A stretch of DNA of 64,000 nucleotides from Craspedostauros australis (lineage: Eukaryota > Bacillariophyta > Bacillariophyceae > Mastogloiales > Achnanthaceae): assembly GCA_026770025.1 (NCBI GenBank), contig JAMXDE010000007.1, positions 1,302,001 through 1,366,000 on the forward strand. The letters run 5' to 3'. Made by a program: the position numbers and the translations under genes. Below are positions 39,434 through 49,488 of this stretch, piece after piece; position 1 is the stretch's first letter; every line of letters begins with the position of its first letter. The notes beneath the pieces were generated by a model. The model saw nothing but the letters and a program-made list of their open reading frames with translations. It had not been told where the DNA came from and made no database searches.

Positions 39434-39960
39434 CGCCACCGAGATGAACATGAATCTGTTGCCACCGCTCCTGCCACTAGTCGTATCTTGCACTCCATTG
39501 TTGTCGTTTGTTGTTGGTGGTGGAAGATCTCGCCCATCATCCGCCAACATGTTGCATCAACACAGTAAAGTTCTCGTCGCAGAAAGATCCAACTCTGTTC
39601 GTGATTGCAAGAATCAAATATCAGTGAATGAATGGAACGGTCGAATGTATCGATTGCAAACGTGCACTTCCAATCAGTCGTGCACAGATCTATGGGAATC
39701 GTTTTCGTCAAGATTCGGGAGATCTGCAACAAAACACCATCACACACCCCAACATCGCGAAAGCGCAAGTACGAGTATCGACATCTGCGAGACATCTGCT
39801 GATGCTCAACAACAACGGGAAATAGCCCCATCAGCGCCAAACCCACCCTTGCCCCTTCTCCTTGATCTCACAAAATGATCGCACCAGAAATCCTCCAATC
39901 GGAACTACCGCCACCACCGACACCACCAATCGTCATCTCACAAACCACAAACAGACCACA
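39434..39960. promoter_or_regulatory. Bidirectional promoter region
   Basis: About 530 bp separate the divergent starts of the hydrolase (minus) and the acyltransferase (plus), so both promoters must lie here. The last 100 bp before 39961 are A/C-rich (ACCACC and CACAAACC runs), the usual leader composition of this window. No specific site can be named. Confidence 0.5.
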
Positions 39961-41406
39961 ATGACTCTCGAGACTCGCAAATGCAACTGGCTGGAATCAG
40001 TCTTCGCCTCGGCGAATGTCCGCTTCGTTGCCGGAGTGGATCTGAAAGAGATGAAGCCAATCGGTGAAGTCCGGAGTGCTGTGGCGGCTGCCATGAAGTG
40101 CATCGGCGGAGCTCATGTTTCAAGTTTGGATCCACCCACTCTGGCACGCGGGGAGGACAATGAGCTGTCCACGCTGTCAATTCGAGAGGAACCGACCGCA
40201 TCTCGCACCTTACGCCAACTCGTGGGCGCCAACATCGCGCAGGACATGCCGGCATTGGGAGGCCCCATTGTGACGCTCCACCAGGATGACGCAGCATCAA
40301 CCGAAACCTTCGCGATCGTGATCAATACCAACCATGCGCTCATGGATGCCATCACCGTGAAGAAAGTTCTGCTTGCCATCAAGACATGTTTGGAACAACC
40401 GACATCGTCTCCACCAGGCACATCGCAAAAGGAGGACGGTTCCACGCAAGATCCACTTGTGCCATTCGCAATGACGGAGTGGTACGATGCTCTTGCCACA
40501 CCCGCGGAAGCGAACAACGCGACATGGCATGCCATCAAGATGCAAGACGAAACAAATCAGAAATTCTTGCCATGGGGTGAGCAGACCACCGTCACCGCCG
40601 CAGAATGCCTCGGCGCGAACAATAGCGCCACAGCAGTCGGAGGAGGAGACTCACTTACTTCAGGACAGGACCGGAGCCAACTCAACCCCGGCGAGATTGT
40701 GCTGACAGTGGTGTCAGAGAAGGTGAAGCAAGGCCTGGCAACTGCTAGATCGTACGGGACAACATGGACGGGGCTCTGGATGGCATGTCTCAGCTGTTCT
40801 ATCGCAGAAAGGTATTTCAAGTCGGCCAGCAGCGACGACCGCGACACCAAATCCAGCTGCTGTGTTGGAATTTCCACGCTGGTGGATCTTCGCCGATGCC
40901 TTCCCGCAAAGCAACTCACCGAGGGTATGCTGCAAATGCAGTCCACCGTGACTGTAGCAACGACGTGGGATCGCGAAGCTTGCGCAAAGCTTAGTGTTAG
41001 TGACAGCGGAGATGCCAACCGAGACCTTCTTTTGACACGTGCAAAGTTCATGACTGATCAGCTCAAGGCACGCATCAATCGTGGAGAGGCGCACAGACAG
41101 GCAAAAGCGTTTTCCACGGGAGATCTTGCAAACGAAGCTGCACCGATTGAAGCCACTATCGAATTGTCCAATCACGGGATCTACGCGTCACCACGTAGTG
41201 TGGAGGTCGCACAACGATTTGACGGCTACGAGGGCCTCAGCATCATTATTCATAGCGAGAGCGGCACGGGCGACATGAAGATCACAGCGTCCTTCGGTCA
41301 GAACGTGGATAGCAGGATGTGTGGCGACTTTCTCCATCGCACAGTCGAATTTCTCGAGGTGGTGGTCGCCACGGCTTCAGCGCCACCAAACAGCAGGACA
41401 GACTAA
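39961..41406 (+). CDS. Alcohol O-acetyltransferase-like / condensation-fold acyltransferase
   Basis: The product is 481 residues from the ATG at 39961; the longer frame starts with TTG. The central NTNHALMDA (near residue 122) contains the HxxxD catalytic motif of the BAHD/condensation/AATase superfamily. Around it lie the expected strands: FAIVIN before it, a TTWTGLW helix later, then GISTLVDLRRCL, which resembles the conserved NxxDxR-type latch region. A C-terminal LSNHGIY and FGQNVD block recalls the SN-x-G and final strand of alcohol acetyltransferases. No signal peptide or membrane span is seen, so it is probably cytosolic. Such enzymes transfer acyl groups from CoA to alcohols or amines; the substrate here is unknown. 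It shares a promoter region with the hydrolase gene, although there is no proof of joint function. Confidence 0.66.
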   Translation: MTLETRKCNWLESVFASANVRFVAGVDLKEMKPIGEVRSAVAAAMKCIGGAHVSSLDPPTLARGEDNELSTLSIREEPTASRTLRQLVGANIAQDMPALGGPIVTLHQDDAASTETFAIVINTNHALMDAITVKKVLLAIKTCLEQPTSSPPGTSQKEDGSTQDPLVPFAMTEWYDALATPAEANNATWHAIKMQDETNQKFLPWGEQTTVTAAECLGANNSATAVGGGDSLTSGQDRSQLNPGEIVLTVVSEKVKQGLATARSYGTTWTGLWMACLSCSIAERYFKSASSDDRDTKSSCCVGISTLVDLRRCLPAKQLTEGMLQMQSTVTVATTWDREACAKLSVSDSGDANRDLLLTRAKFMTDQLKARINRGEAHRQAKAFSTGDLANEAAPIEATIELSNHGIYASPRSVEVAQRFDGYEGLSIIIHSESGTGDMKITASFGQNVDSRMCGDFLHRTVEFLEVVVATASAPPNSRTD

Positions 41407-42235
41407 TCCTACAAATGAGGAAGTTGACGAGAGGCACGAGCATGTTGCGACTTCGAGGTTGCAGGTCGTGCTATTAACATTGAGTAGTGCACAACAAGAG
41501 TTTACAAAGAGTGCTATATTCCTCTTTGATAAATATATTGTGGATACGTTTACCGCAGCTTCTAATCTCAAACGGAGCACGTAAGGACAAGCTGCACGGG
41601 CCTGGATCTTGCAGCCGTGTCCAACGTATTTGTACAAGCACAGTCGAGCAGAGCTCGACATAGAGTCCTGCCAGCTTCCGCAGTTGGATGCACTCCAAGA
41701 AAGCAAACAAATGAATGAGCCCCTCGCTCTGGCTAATGTGTTCTTAAGTGCTCTTCACAAAACGCCATGACGGATGGAATAGATCCAGAGAGGACGTGAT
41801 CGTTGTGAGCTAGTTGAGATCCTGAAACTCGAGCAGACCAGGTTTTTGCGCCGCATCTCCTTGATCGCACTCCTCAACTCGTGGGGTGCTGACTCACTGA
41901 TTGTTTTTGGCGGCCTTTGCTCTTTGACGAAGTCGAGCGGGGGTGAGACGTTGACTACTATAGTACCAAGAGAAAGACGTGGAGGATGCCGAGGCATGCA
42001 GAAGAAGGCAGCTGATGCACCAAATGGTCGAAAGGCCGAAGTTCACTGTGGTCAACTAGTAGAAGCCATCTATTCCAACGAGTGGGACAAAATAGCATTA
42101 CAGCATGATGTAATACAATACGTGGAAACCACAGGAGCTATGATCGCTCTGTTGCTTGTCTTGTTGACGTTCTTGTGGTTGCTGGACCTTGAGCGTGAGA
42201 TGGATCCATATCAGTTGTGTCTCGACGCTACTGGC
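41407..42235. other. Intergenic between convergent genes
   Basis: About 830 bp between the acyltransferase and nonaspanin stop codons. It holds only frames under 135 codons with no recognisable product. It presumably contains both 3' UTRs. Confidence 0.6.
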
Positions 42236-44476
42236 TTACTTGTCCTTCGATAGTGCATTTGCTGTCTTCATCGTCCAAAGCGAAACGAGGATGCCAGTAG
42301 ATCCGTACATCAGCGTCGCCACCAAGTCGATCGCCAGGACGTACATGAAGTGGAAGGTGTATCCGATGAACGATCCTGACGGATGTGGCGCATCCAACCA
42401 CAGGAAACAGCAGACGAAGCCGAAAGCAATGCAAAAACCCGGTGTGAAGAAGAATATCCACTCCAATTGGCTGTCTTTTGCCTTGAGATCTTCTTGCGCG
42501 CGAGCACAGCTGGCCTTGACAAATGCAAACACTGCCAGGCAGATCTGGAAGCGGTATCCCAGGCTCACCGTGTACTGCTTCGTCCCGAGAATGAGGGCGG
42601 TTCGCATGGTCTCAGTGCAGATGAGGACCATGGGAATCGTCGTCCTGACCACTATGGAAATGAGTCTGACAGCAAAATAATGATCTGCCTGTGTCACCCA
42701 AGAATTTGTGCGTGGTATTTGCAGATGGTAGCCGGCTTTGGCTTGTGAGATGCTGAGGAACGACCCTACGAAAACGAACACAACCGTGGCACAGAACCAC
42801 ACGACGCCCATGGCGATGGTGGCCGAAAAAGAGCTATGCGAGGGCATTTCGAGATCGTGAGATCGTATCATCGTATCAGCGATACCGAGGATCAGGATAA
42901 TGGTAGTAGGAAACAGCGTTGCGGTGAGAATCGCCGACGATTGCCATGAACCCTGGCCACTGAATCCATGATGGAGACTGTGGGAAATGTATCCGCCGAC
43001 AAGACCGCAGAGAGAGTAGAGCCGAAGACTTGCATTCAAGATCGAGGCGTGGTCAGATGCATCGACCATCCCAACCAAACAGGCCACGAGGATGAGCAAG
43101 ACAGAGAATGTGAGCTGTGCACCAGTAGCAACTGCGGCATAGAACAGTGCCGGCATATGTGTTGGTGGATGGATTTCTCTGGTTGTGCGACGCGCTTCAT
43201 CCAGCTCGCTCTTCAGCTCATGGTCTGTGTCGAGCGTCATGCGACTCTCTTCATCTCCAGTGTCCTCGATGTTCTTGGTATTGCCGCTGATGACATCGCT
43301 CTCTGCGTTGTTGGTGGTGGCGGTGTTGCGCATGAAATGACTTGCGACGGGCATGTTGGAACGTGACGACATGGTGGCTACCACGCAAGTAGATGAGAAT
43401 ATGGCCAGCGCCGCCAAACACAAGCAAAACCTGGTCCACGTTTCTGAGGCTTCTTGCTCAGCGTTGGCCATTTCCCTAATCGAAGACGAGGGGCTACGCC
43501 AAGGAGATTGCCAGCTGGTCTCAGGTTTGCGCCAGATGACATCGAAGGTGAAGACAATGGTTTCGTTGGCCGCAATTCTTTGCATCTCTGTTGAATTGGT
43601 GATCTGGGTATGCGTGTGCTGCTTGTCGTGAAGGTACGAGTCTTGACTGTCGATGTTGGGTAGTGTAAGACCATCTCTACCGGTGGACTCGGAGATACGG
43701 TTGCGAGGTTTGTTGTGGTTGATGCTGATCGGCTCCACGGCAACATCAACGATATTGTAGAATTCGAAAGTGCTAACTGGTCGGCGATAGACGATGTGGA
43801 TGTTGACATGGTTGTGGATGTAGAAATACTTGTCATTGGCGTTGTAGTGGCCCATTGGGAATCCCCCGTTGTACATCATCCTGACTTTGGATGGATCATC
43901 AGTGCGGCTGATGCGGGCGGTGGGCAGAGCATCGATGACCCAGTTGTGATGATATCCATCAGCAATGCGTTGGCGCAGAATCTTGGCATCAGCAGTTGTG
44001 AGCTTGGTCTGGCACAGACGTTGGGAGTATGTGTCTTGCTTCATGCGGAGAGCGTATGGGCTGTTGGGAGTGTCGTGGACTGCGTTGGTGTTTTTGTCGC
44101 TGCTGCCGGCGACGGTTTGCGCGGATAGCCATCGCCATGCCGACGCTGGGGATCGATGAGTCGGCCACGCCGATGCGACATCGAGGTTGGATGGCTGATC
44201 TTGATCGTTCAGACCGCAGAATGGAAGACGGTGATAACTGGTTGGGATGTGGGTCTGTTCCGAAGTCAAGGGATTGATGGCCATCGGGATTAGTTCGTTG
44301 GTTCTGAACGCACGAGGATGAAGTTTCTCGCTTTGGATCGAGATGATATGGCCGCGATGGGCAGTACGGATGCTCACTGTCAGAAGTTTCGAGCACAATA
44401 GAAGAAGTGCGCAGCCGATGATTGCGCCCGCATCGATGGGAGAGAAGGCAAGAAGCCTGCCCGCAAGCGATCTCAT
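42236..44476 (-). CDS. Nonaspanin, transmembrane 9 superfamily (TM9SF)
   Basis: The product is 746 residues from the ATG at 44476, which gives an N-terminal signal-like segment (AGAIIGCALLLLCSKLL). A longer frame to 44812 would place a T/G/P repeat before it and is unlikely. TM9SF landmarks are present: INPLTSEQT then SYHRLPFCG (the family Y-x-LPFC signature), a large lumenal domain, FDVIWRKPETSW before the first core helix, then HPPTHMPALFY followed by eight further hydrophobic segments with a GSW motif (SGQGSWQS) and the FYTFHF-like YTFHFMYVLAID. The family resides in Golgi and endosomes and aids sorting of membrane proteins. It is divergent: the lumenal part is poorly conserved and the C-terminus is SKDK, not the usual KxD COPI signal. 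A poly-Gln upstream ORF overlaps its start. Confidence 0.86.
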   Translation of the reverse strand: MRSLAGRLLAFSPIDAGAIIGCALLLLCSKLLTVSIRTAHRGHIISIQSEKLHPRAFRTNELIPMAINPLTSEQTHIPTSYHRLPFCGLNDQDQPSNLDVASAWPTHRSPASAWRWLSAQTVAGSSDKNTNAVHDTPNSPYALRMKQDTYSQRLCQTKLTTADAKILRQRIADGYHHNWVIDALPTARISRTDDPSKVRMMYNGGFPMGHYNANDKYFYIHNHVNIHIVYRRPVSTFEFYNIVDVAVEPISINHNKPRNRISESTGRDGLTLPNIDSQDSYLHDKQHTHTQITNSTEMQRIAANETIVFTFDVIWRKPETSWQSPWRSPSSSIREMANAEQEASETWTRFCLCLAALAIFSSTCVVATMSSRSNMPVASHFMRNTATTNNAESDVISGNTKNIEDTGDEESRMTLDTDHELKSELDEARRTTREIHPPTHMPALFYAAVATGAQLTFSVLLILVACLVGMVDASDHASILNASLRLYSLCGLVGGYISHSLHHGFSGQGSWQSSAILTATLFPTTIILILGIADTMIRSHDLEMPSHSSFSATIAMGVVWFCATVVFVFVGSFLSISQAKAGYHLQIPRTNSWVTQADHYFAVRLISIVVRTTIPMVLICTETMRTALILGTKQYTVSLGYRFQICLAVFAFVKASCARAQEDLKAKDSQLEWIFFFTPGFCIAFGFVCCFLWLDAPHPSGSFIGYTFHFMYVLAIDLVATLMYGSTGILVSLWTMKTANALSKDK

Positions 44477-44634
44477 TGTGAAGGCTGTCGCTGTCGTTGT
44501 TGTTGTTGTTCCTGTTGCTGTTGTTCCTGTTGCTGCTGTTCCTGTTGCTGTTGTTCCTGTTGCTGTTGTTCCTGTTGCTGGTGTTCCTGTTGCTGGTGTT
44601 CCTGTTGATGGTGTTCCTGTTGCTGTGGCTGCAT
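44473..44634 (-). CDS. Poly-Gln upstream ORF overlapping the TM9SF start by ATGA
   Basis: A 53-codon frame from the ATG at 44634 to the TGA at 44475-44473. It encodes MQPQQQEHHQQEH followed by QQQEQ repeats. The stop shares bases with the nonaspanin start (ATGA). It is formed by a 15-nt minisatellite. Whether it is translated is unknown; if so it may regulate re-initiation on the nonaspanin. Confidence 0.3.
   Translation of the reverse strand: MQPQQQEHHQQEHQQQEHQQQEQQQQEQQQQEQQQQEQQQQEQQQQRQRQPSQ
44509..44628. repeat. 15-nt minisatellite, eight units
   Basis: Eight units of TTCCTGTTGCTGNNG on the plus strand, with small variations at the last three bases (TTG, CTG, GTG, TGG). The unit is a multiple of three, so it keeps frames open: poly-Gln/Glu in one minus-strand frame and T/G/A/P repeats in another. 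Confidence 0.9.
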
Positions 44635-45989
44635 GTTTACTATTTTGTTGTGTTGTGGGTATGGGAGCGCAGTTGGTTTGTTTTTGTTTTTGTCGTCCTG
44701 AAAAGATTGCGGCACTGAGAGCGGATTGTGGGCCACGCAGTTGGTGCAAATGGGGATGCACAGCATCGTGAAAGACACCGCCACGCGTTTGCACCAAGGT
44801 GATGGCAAACATGCTCTGATCTTGTCATGGATGGACGTCAACAAAAAAACGTCCAGACAAAGCCGAACTGTTCCAAATCTTGCCAGCGACCGTTCGGCAG
44901 CGCGCTCCGCTGCGCACCTCGACTTTGACAAACCTGGGAAGACTCGGGCCCGAACGACGCTCGCGCACTGACGGCCGGCTCGCTTCAACGCGCGGACCCG
45001 TGCACAACACTGCCCCGATCAGCATTGTTCCCACCCTTCGATCGGTACAAGAAACGCGCTATACAAGCCTGGAAGAACACGATCTGGACCAAAGCTTTTC
45101 TAAGGGCAGTGCTGTTGCTAGTATGCCCTGACAGTTTTGCGCGGACAATTGCCAATGCAATCAAAGTGCCTTCACATCGTCTAAGTGTGGCAAGGACTGA
45201 GTGTGCAGGCTTTTCACATAACCGGAGGTGTTGGGGGGTGAAACCTGTCTGTTCTGAAAAATTATGTCTGCGCAGGGCGGTCATTTGCTCGGTGTGGAGA
45301 ATGAAACGACTGCGATCAAAAGTGCCGCCACCACAGTGGCAGATGGTACCTCGGCCATCACGGGTGCGCGCGAGAGTTTGATGGTAAATGCGCTGAGAAA
45401 CCTTCATTGGCTGATCTGATCGTACTTTGTGCTCGCACAATGGAGGTCGCTCCCGTGTGTTGTCCGAAAATAACGAATCATCGACCTCCGGTAGGATAGC
45501 ATACCACGCGCTCGAGTATTCGCGAGCTGTGAGTGCGAGACCTCTTCCGTTGTGATCCTGTGTCAGCTTGTTGGCACGGTTTCCAGTCGTGTTTGACGTG
45601 ATCGCAATCAGGAGCTTGTCGTATCCACGACTCAGTGACGAGGCCGAAAAGTCGTGACCGAGGCAGCTGGTGTCGCAGAGCAAATTGTCCCGCGACGAAG
45701 GGCCATACGCAGTGTGGCAGAATGTCCCCACACATCGCTTTGCCTCTCTTGTCCAGAGGCGACCAGGGGCCGTCCAGATTCCCACCACCGGGCCTCTCTG
45801 CCCTCTCTATCTATCTCTGCCCTGGCGATTGCTTGCTGGTATGATACATACTAGAGCTACTCGTACGAGCTATCAATACGATTGATTACGCGTACGCACC
45901 GAAGTCGAGACGACGAACGTCAATTGTTGGAGTACGCAGCTGCAACACATACAGCTAGTCGTACGTACCCATCACATCAGCTTCGAAGG
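44635..45989. other. Intergenic with one unusually long uncharacterised frame
   Basis: About 1.35 kb between the divergent nonaspanin and BTB genes, so both promoters lie here. A 267-codon frame on the minus strand spans 44985-45788 but begins at GTG. Its first in-frame ATG leaves about 140 codons. It has no domain I recognise, and part of it could be chance. CT-rich sequence lies near 45795-45830. Confidence 0.5.
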
Positions 45990-47654
45990 ATGCAGTCTCC
46001 AAGAGGCGGCGGATCGCAGGCAGAGAATCGCGTGGGTGGCAACGGCAACCACAGCTCATCGCTTCGCAATCTATTCGGCTCTTCCTTCCGCGATGTCAAC
46101 CTCCACTGCGCATCGCCGAAGCCCCTGCCAGTTCAGGACCATGCTGAGATCAGAGGCCAGCCGCAGGAAGTGAGCATCAACACGGCGCTTCGCAACCTCC
46201 TCGCGAACAGCTCTTTTTCGGACGTCGAGCTCAAAGGGTTGGATGGGGTCACGGTCAGCGCGCACAGGGCCATTCTCGCCGCGAGGAGCCAGGTGTTCGA
46301 GAGGCTCCTGTTTGGGCAGTTCACGGAGGCGAAGGAGACGGTGGTGGCGCTGGGATACAACGGCGAAGTTTTGAAGGCCATCGTCGAGTACTGCTACACG
46401 GATGCGGTGTCGGTTCTGCTGGAGGAGAAAGGAAAGCCCTTCCCCAGCAGCAGGGTGGATGTTATCGTCAGCCTGTCATCGGCGGCGGACTACTTCGGAT
46501 TCCCCAAGCTGAGCAACAAGGTCACCAACTGGTGCGCGCAGAAGATGGACGAACGCAAAGCGCTGGCGTGGGCATTTCTGATCGAGACAGATCAGCTGGG
46601 GGCGAATCCCGACCTGCTGTACTATGCCATGGATATCATCCGCAACGAGTTCATGGAGAGCTTGACCAAGGTGCGCGAATCGCCTTCGTACCTGCTGCAT
46701 TTGACACCAGCGCTGCTGGAGAGCATCCTCGCCGACAACCAGATCATGGCGGACGAAGTCGATCTGTTCGGCATGGTGGAGAGCTGGGTGAGATGTTGTG
46801 ACGAAGAATCCGACGATCCGTTCCACAAGAGCGACCGCAGGAAGGAGATCGCGAGAGACCTCGTTCACAAGCACGTGCGACTAGGCAGGATCACGCCATC
46901 CAACATCCGCGATATCGTGGAACCGACCGGCTTGGTGATGACGGAGCAGATCCTCACGGCCTACAGAAACCACGCGCTGCAGATGGAATCCAACATCCCG
47001 CTGCCCCTCATCACGAAACGCGGACCATGCTTCGAGAGTTCGCACGAGGCTGGATACTGGTGCACCTCCAGCGATCATTGCACGGAGCTGCTGCGGTGTC
47101 GCAAGCTGCGCTCCGGCATCCACGTGTGGTCCATCAAGGTGGTGATCGCGTGCGAATCCACGTGGCTGGGCGTCGCGGCGACGTCGGAGAAGATCGATCG
47201 TTCGGCGTGGCTGGGTAGCAGCGCCGGCGGATGGGTGTACGGTAGCACCGGTTGTGTCTGTCACGCCCACCGCGGTCCGTACCAAGTCACGCATCCACCA
47301 TTCGCGGAAGGCTGCGTCGTGAAATTTCGGCTCGATCTGACGCGGCGCGGTCAGCTGTACATTGCGCTGAGAGACAGCGATGAATACATGCTGTTCGACA
47401 ACATGCTCATGCAAGATGGGAAGAACGTCGGTCGATCCTTCGTGCCTGCAATCTCATTGAAGGCCCCCGGCGCCGTGCAATTCCTTGGCTTTCATCCATC
47501 ATCTTCCCAGGAGGAGCTGCCCATGAATTCTGACGGGTACCCGCAGCGCCCACCGATGCGAGACGGTTTGAGTACGGATTCCAGCCTTGACGACGTCAAC
47601 AGCTCTTCATCGTCGTCATCATCGTCCTCATCTTCATCCTCCACCAGTTCGTAA
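45990..47654 (+). CDS. BTB-BACK-SPRY protein, probable Cullin-3 adaptor
   Basis: The product is 554 residues from the ATG at 45990; the longer frame starts with TTG. A BTB/POZ domain lies at about residues 70-180 (NSSFSDVELKGLDGVTVSAH, AILAARSQVFERLLFG, a hydrophobic VEYCYTD edge). BACK-like helices follow at about 185-325. A SPRY/B30.2-like beta domain follows at about 345-520 (HVWSIKVV, STWLGVAA, GWVYGSTG, CVVKFRLDLT, VPAISLKAPG). The C-terminus ends in a run of 13 or more serines encoded by TCN/AGC codons. BTB-BACK proteins usually bridge Cullin-3 and a substrate, with the SPRY domain as the binding face. That role is inference from the family. The stop lies 163 bp from the convergent dehydroquinate synthase gene. 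Confidence 0.86.
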   Translation: MQSPRGGGSQAENRVGGNGNHSSSLRNLFGSSFRDVNLHCASPKPLPVQDHAEIRGQPQEVSINTALRNLLANSSFSDVELKGLDGVTVSAHRAILAARSQVFERLLFGQFTEAKETVVALGYNGEVLKAIVEYCYTDAVSVLLEEKGKPFPSSRVDVIVSLSSAADYFGFPKLSNKVTNWCAQKMDERKALAWAFLIETDQLGANPDLLYYAMDIIRNEFMESLTKVRESPSYLLHLTPALLESILADNQIMADEVDLFGMVESWVRCCDEESDDPFHKSDRRKEIARDLVHKHVRLGRITPSNIRDIVEPTGLVMTEQILTAYRNHALQMESNIPLPLITKRGPCFESSHEAGYWCTSSDHCTELLRCRKLRSGIHVWSIKVVIACESTWLGVAATSEKIDRSAWLGSSAGGWVYGSTGCVCHAHRGPYQVTHPPFAEGCVVKFRLDLTRRGQLYIALRDSDEYMLFDNMLMQDGKNVGRSFVPAISLKAPGAVQFLGFHPSSSQEELPMNSDGYPQRPPMRDGLSTDSSLDDVNSSSSSSSSSSSSSSTSS

Positions 47655-47817
47655 CTAATATCATGGACTTTACCAATAATGTAATAATACAGGTTGAATA
47701 CACGTAGAATAGCCAATAATACTCGTGCTATTGGAGAGTACAAGAAACAGATGACATTGCTCACCCATCATGCTCGTACATAATTGGACTATATGCATTC
47801 CACTAGTATAGTACGTT

Positions 47818-49092
47818 TTATGTGGATGCCGCACCGCCGCATTCGGCAACGAACTCGTCAATCGTCTTGATCATGGCCTCTTGATCGAAATCGCCGGTGA
47901 AGACGCAGTTGCCAAGCTCCCCCTTGAGGAGGATGAGACGCAGCTGGCCGTTGGCGACCTTCTTGTCGGCCGCCATGTACTTGAGGAAGATGTCGCGGTT
48001 CATGGGTGAATCGACGGGCAACTCGATGGGCAGATTGCCGCGTTCCAGCAGCCGGTACGTGCGTTCCACGAGATCCTGATCGATCCAACCCATCATGGCG
48101 CTCATCGTGGCCGCCATGGCCGTGCCGATGGACACGGCCTCACCGTGCAGCCACGTGCCGTATCCCGATCCGCTCTCGATGGCGTGGCCGAAGGTGTGAC
48201 CCAGATTCAACGTCGCCCGCAGACCCGCCTCCTTCTCATCGGCCTTGACGACGTCGGCCTTGTTTTCGCAGGACCTCTTGACGGCGTAGCGCATGGCCTC
48301 GGCGTCACGCTGCAGCAGCTTCTCCATGTTCTGCTCCAACCACACGAAGAGCTCGGCATCGCGGATGAGACCGTACTTGACGATCTCCGAAATGCCGCTG
48401 GCCAACTCGCGATCCGGCAAGGTCGACAGGGAATCCGTGTCGATGAAGACGCACTGCGGTTGATGGAAGGCGCCGATCATGTTCTTGCCCAGCGGGTGGT
48501 TGACGGCCGTCTTGCCGCCGACGGAGCTGTCGACCATGGCCATGACGGTCGTGGGAATCTGCACGAAGTTGACGCCTCGCTGGTAGACGGCGGCCGCGAA
48601 TCCCACCATGTCGCCAATGACGCCGCCGCCCAACGCCACGAAGGTGCACTTGCGGTCCAGTCCCAGCTCCAGCGCCTTGTTGAGGATCATCTCCAGCACC
48701 TCCATTGACTTGTTCTCCTCGCCGTCGGGCAGCACGAGCGTGTGGACCTCCTTGCCTTCGGCCTTGCCGATGAGCTTCTCGTACTTCTCCAGGTACATGG
48801 GCGAGATGCGGTCGTTCGTGATGATGAGCACCGACTTGCCGGCGATGTGCGACGCGATCATCTCCGACGTCTGCTGGTCATCGTATCCCGTTCCGATGTA
48901 GATGGGATAGTCGCGACCGTCCTCCAGATCGACGCGCACGACGTCGTAGTTCTTGTCCACGGCGGCGCTGCTGCTCATGGCCATCTGCGTCGTGCCGCGT
49001 GGTGCAGTGGCAACGCCGATCTGGAATGCAGCAACGACCGAAAGGCAGCTGGCGAGCACGGCCAACGTCGTTGTCACGCTGTGCATCTTCAT
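47818..49092 (-). CDS. aroB: 3-dehydroquinate synthase, plastid-targeted
   Basis: The product is 424 residues. It catalyses the second step of the shikimate pathway, converting DAHP to 3-dehydroquinate with NAD+ and a divalent metal. The core is textbook: ALGGGVIGDMVGFAA and PTTVMAMVDSSVGGKTAVN in the nucleotide and substrate region, LGKNMIGAF, metal ligands in GISEIVKYG, NLGHTFGHAIE and LHGEAVSIG. It is a single-function enzyme, not part of a pentafunctional AROM as in fungi. The N-terminus has a signal peptide (MKMHSVTTTLAVLASCLSVV) cleaved near AAF-Q, then a short S/T/R-rich stretch, the bipartite signature for complex plastids in diatoms, where F at +1 matters. The gene is minus strand, like the PA-TM-RING ligase behind it. 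Confidence 0.96.
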   Translation of the reverse strand: MKMHSVTTTLAVLASCLSVVAAFQIGVATAPRGTTQMAMSSSAAVDKNYDVVRVDLEDGRDYPIYIGTGYDDQQTSEMIASHIAGKSVLIITNDRISPMYLEKYEKLIGKAEGKEVHTLVLPDGEENKSMEVLEMILNKALELGLDRKCTFVALGGGVIGDMVGFAAAVYQRGVNFVQIPTTVMAMVDSSVGGKTAVNHPLGKNMIGAFHQPQCVFIDTDSLSTLPDRELASGISEIVKYGLIRDAELFVWLEQNMEKLLQRDAEAMRYAVKRSCENKADVVKADEKEAGLRATLNLGHTFGHAIESGSGYGTWLHGEAVSIGTAMAATMSAMMGWIDQDLVERTYRLLERGNLPIELPVDSPMNRDIFLKYMAADKKVANGQLRLILLKGELGNCVFTGDFDQEAMIKTIDEFVAECGGAAST

Positions 49093-49488
49093 CTTGTTTC
49101 GCCTGTACTAATGTTGCTGTTGCTGCCGTTGTTGTTGGTGTACGACCTGGGCACGAAGGTATGGACACAGCAATTGTGGGTTCCAATCATTCAACACATC
49201 AATGTGGCGTATCTCGTTGTTGTTCTTGTGGAGGTTGAACCAGAAACGTTTGTGTCACGATTTTGGCGGATGGTGTCGCATCCCTTGATTCGATCGGATA
49301 CATCGTTTGGCCTTCGTACGTGTAGTTATACATCGAAAGTAGAGTGTGTGCGCAACAGTTATGGCAGAATCCAGCTCGAACATTCAGAAACGTTCCACTA
49401 TACGTGCACAAGAGACCACATACACATACACATACACGCACATGTGCATGCATGCATACATGCATAATATTGTGTGCTACGTTGATGA
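49093..49488. other. Intergenic with 50-nt alternating purine-pyrimidine tract
   Basis: About 400 bp between two minus-strand genes. It should include the dehydroquinate synthase promoter and 5' UTR next to 49093, and the 3' UTR of the ligase next to 49488. From 49417 to 49466 every base alternates between pyrimidine and purine without a break (CA, TA and TG steps, including a GCATGCATGC core). That is a candidate Z-DNA-forming tract. Confidence 0.7.

Noticed and set aside
42236..44812. Nonaspanin start at 44812 (longer open frame)
   Set aside because: It would put 112 residues of T/G/P repeat and hydrophilic sequence in front of the signal-like segment; the ATG at 44476 fits TM9SF topology better.
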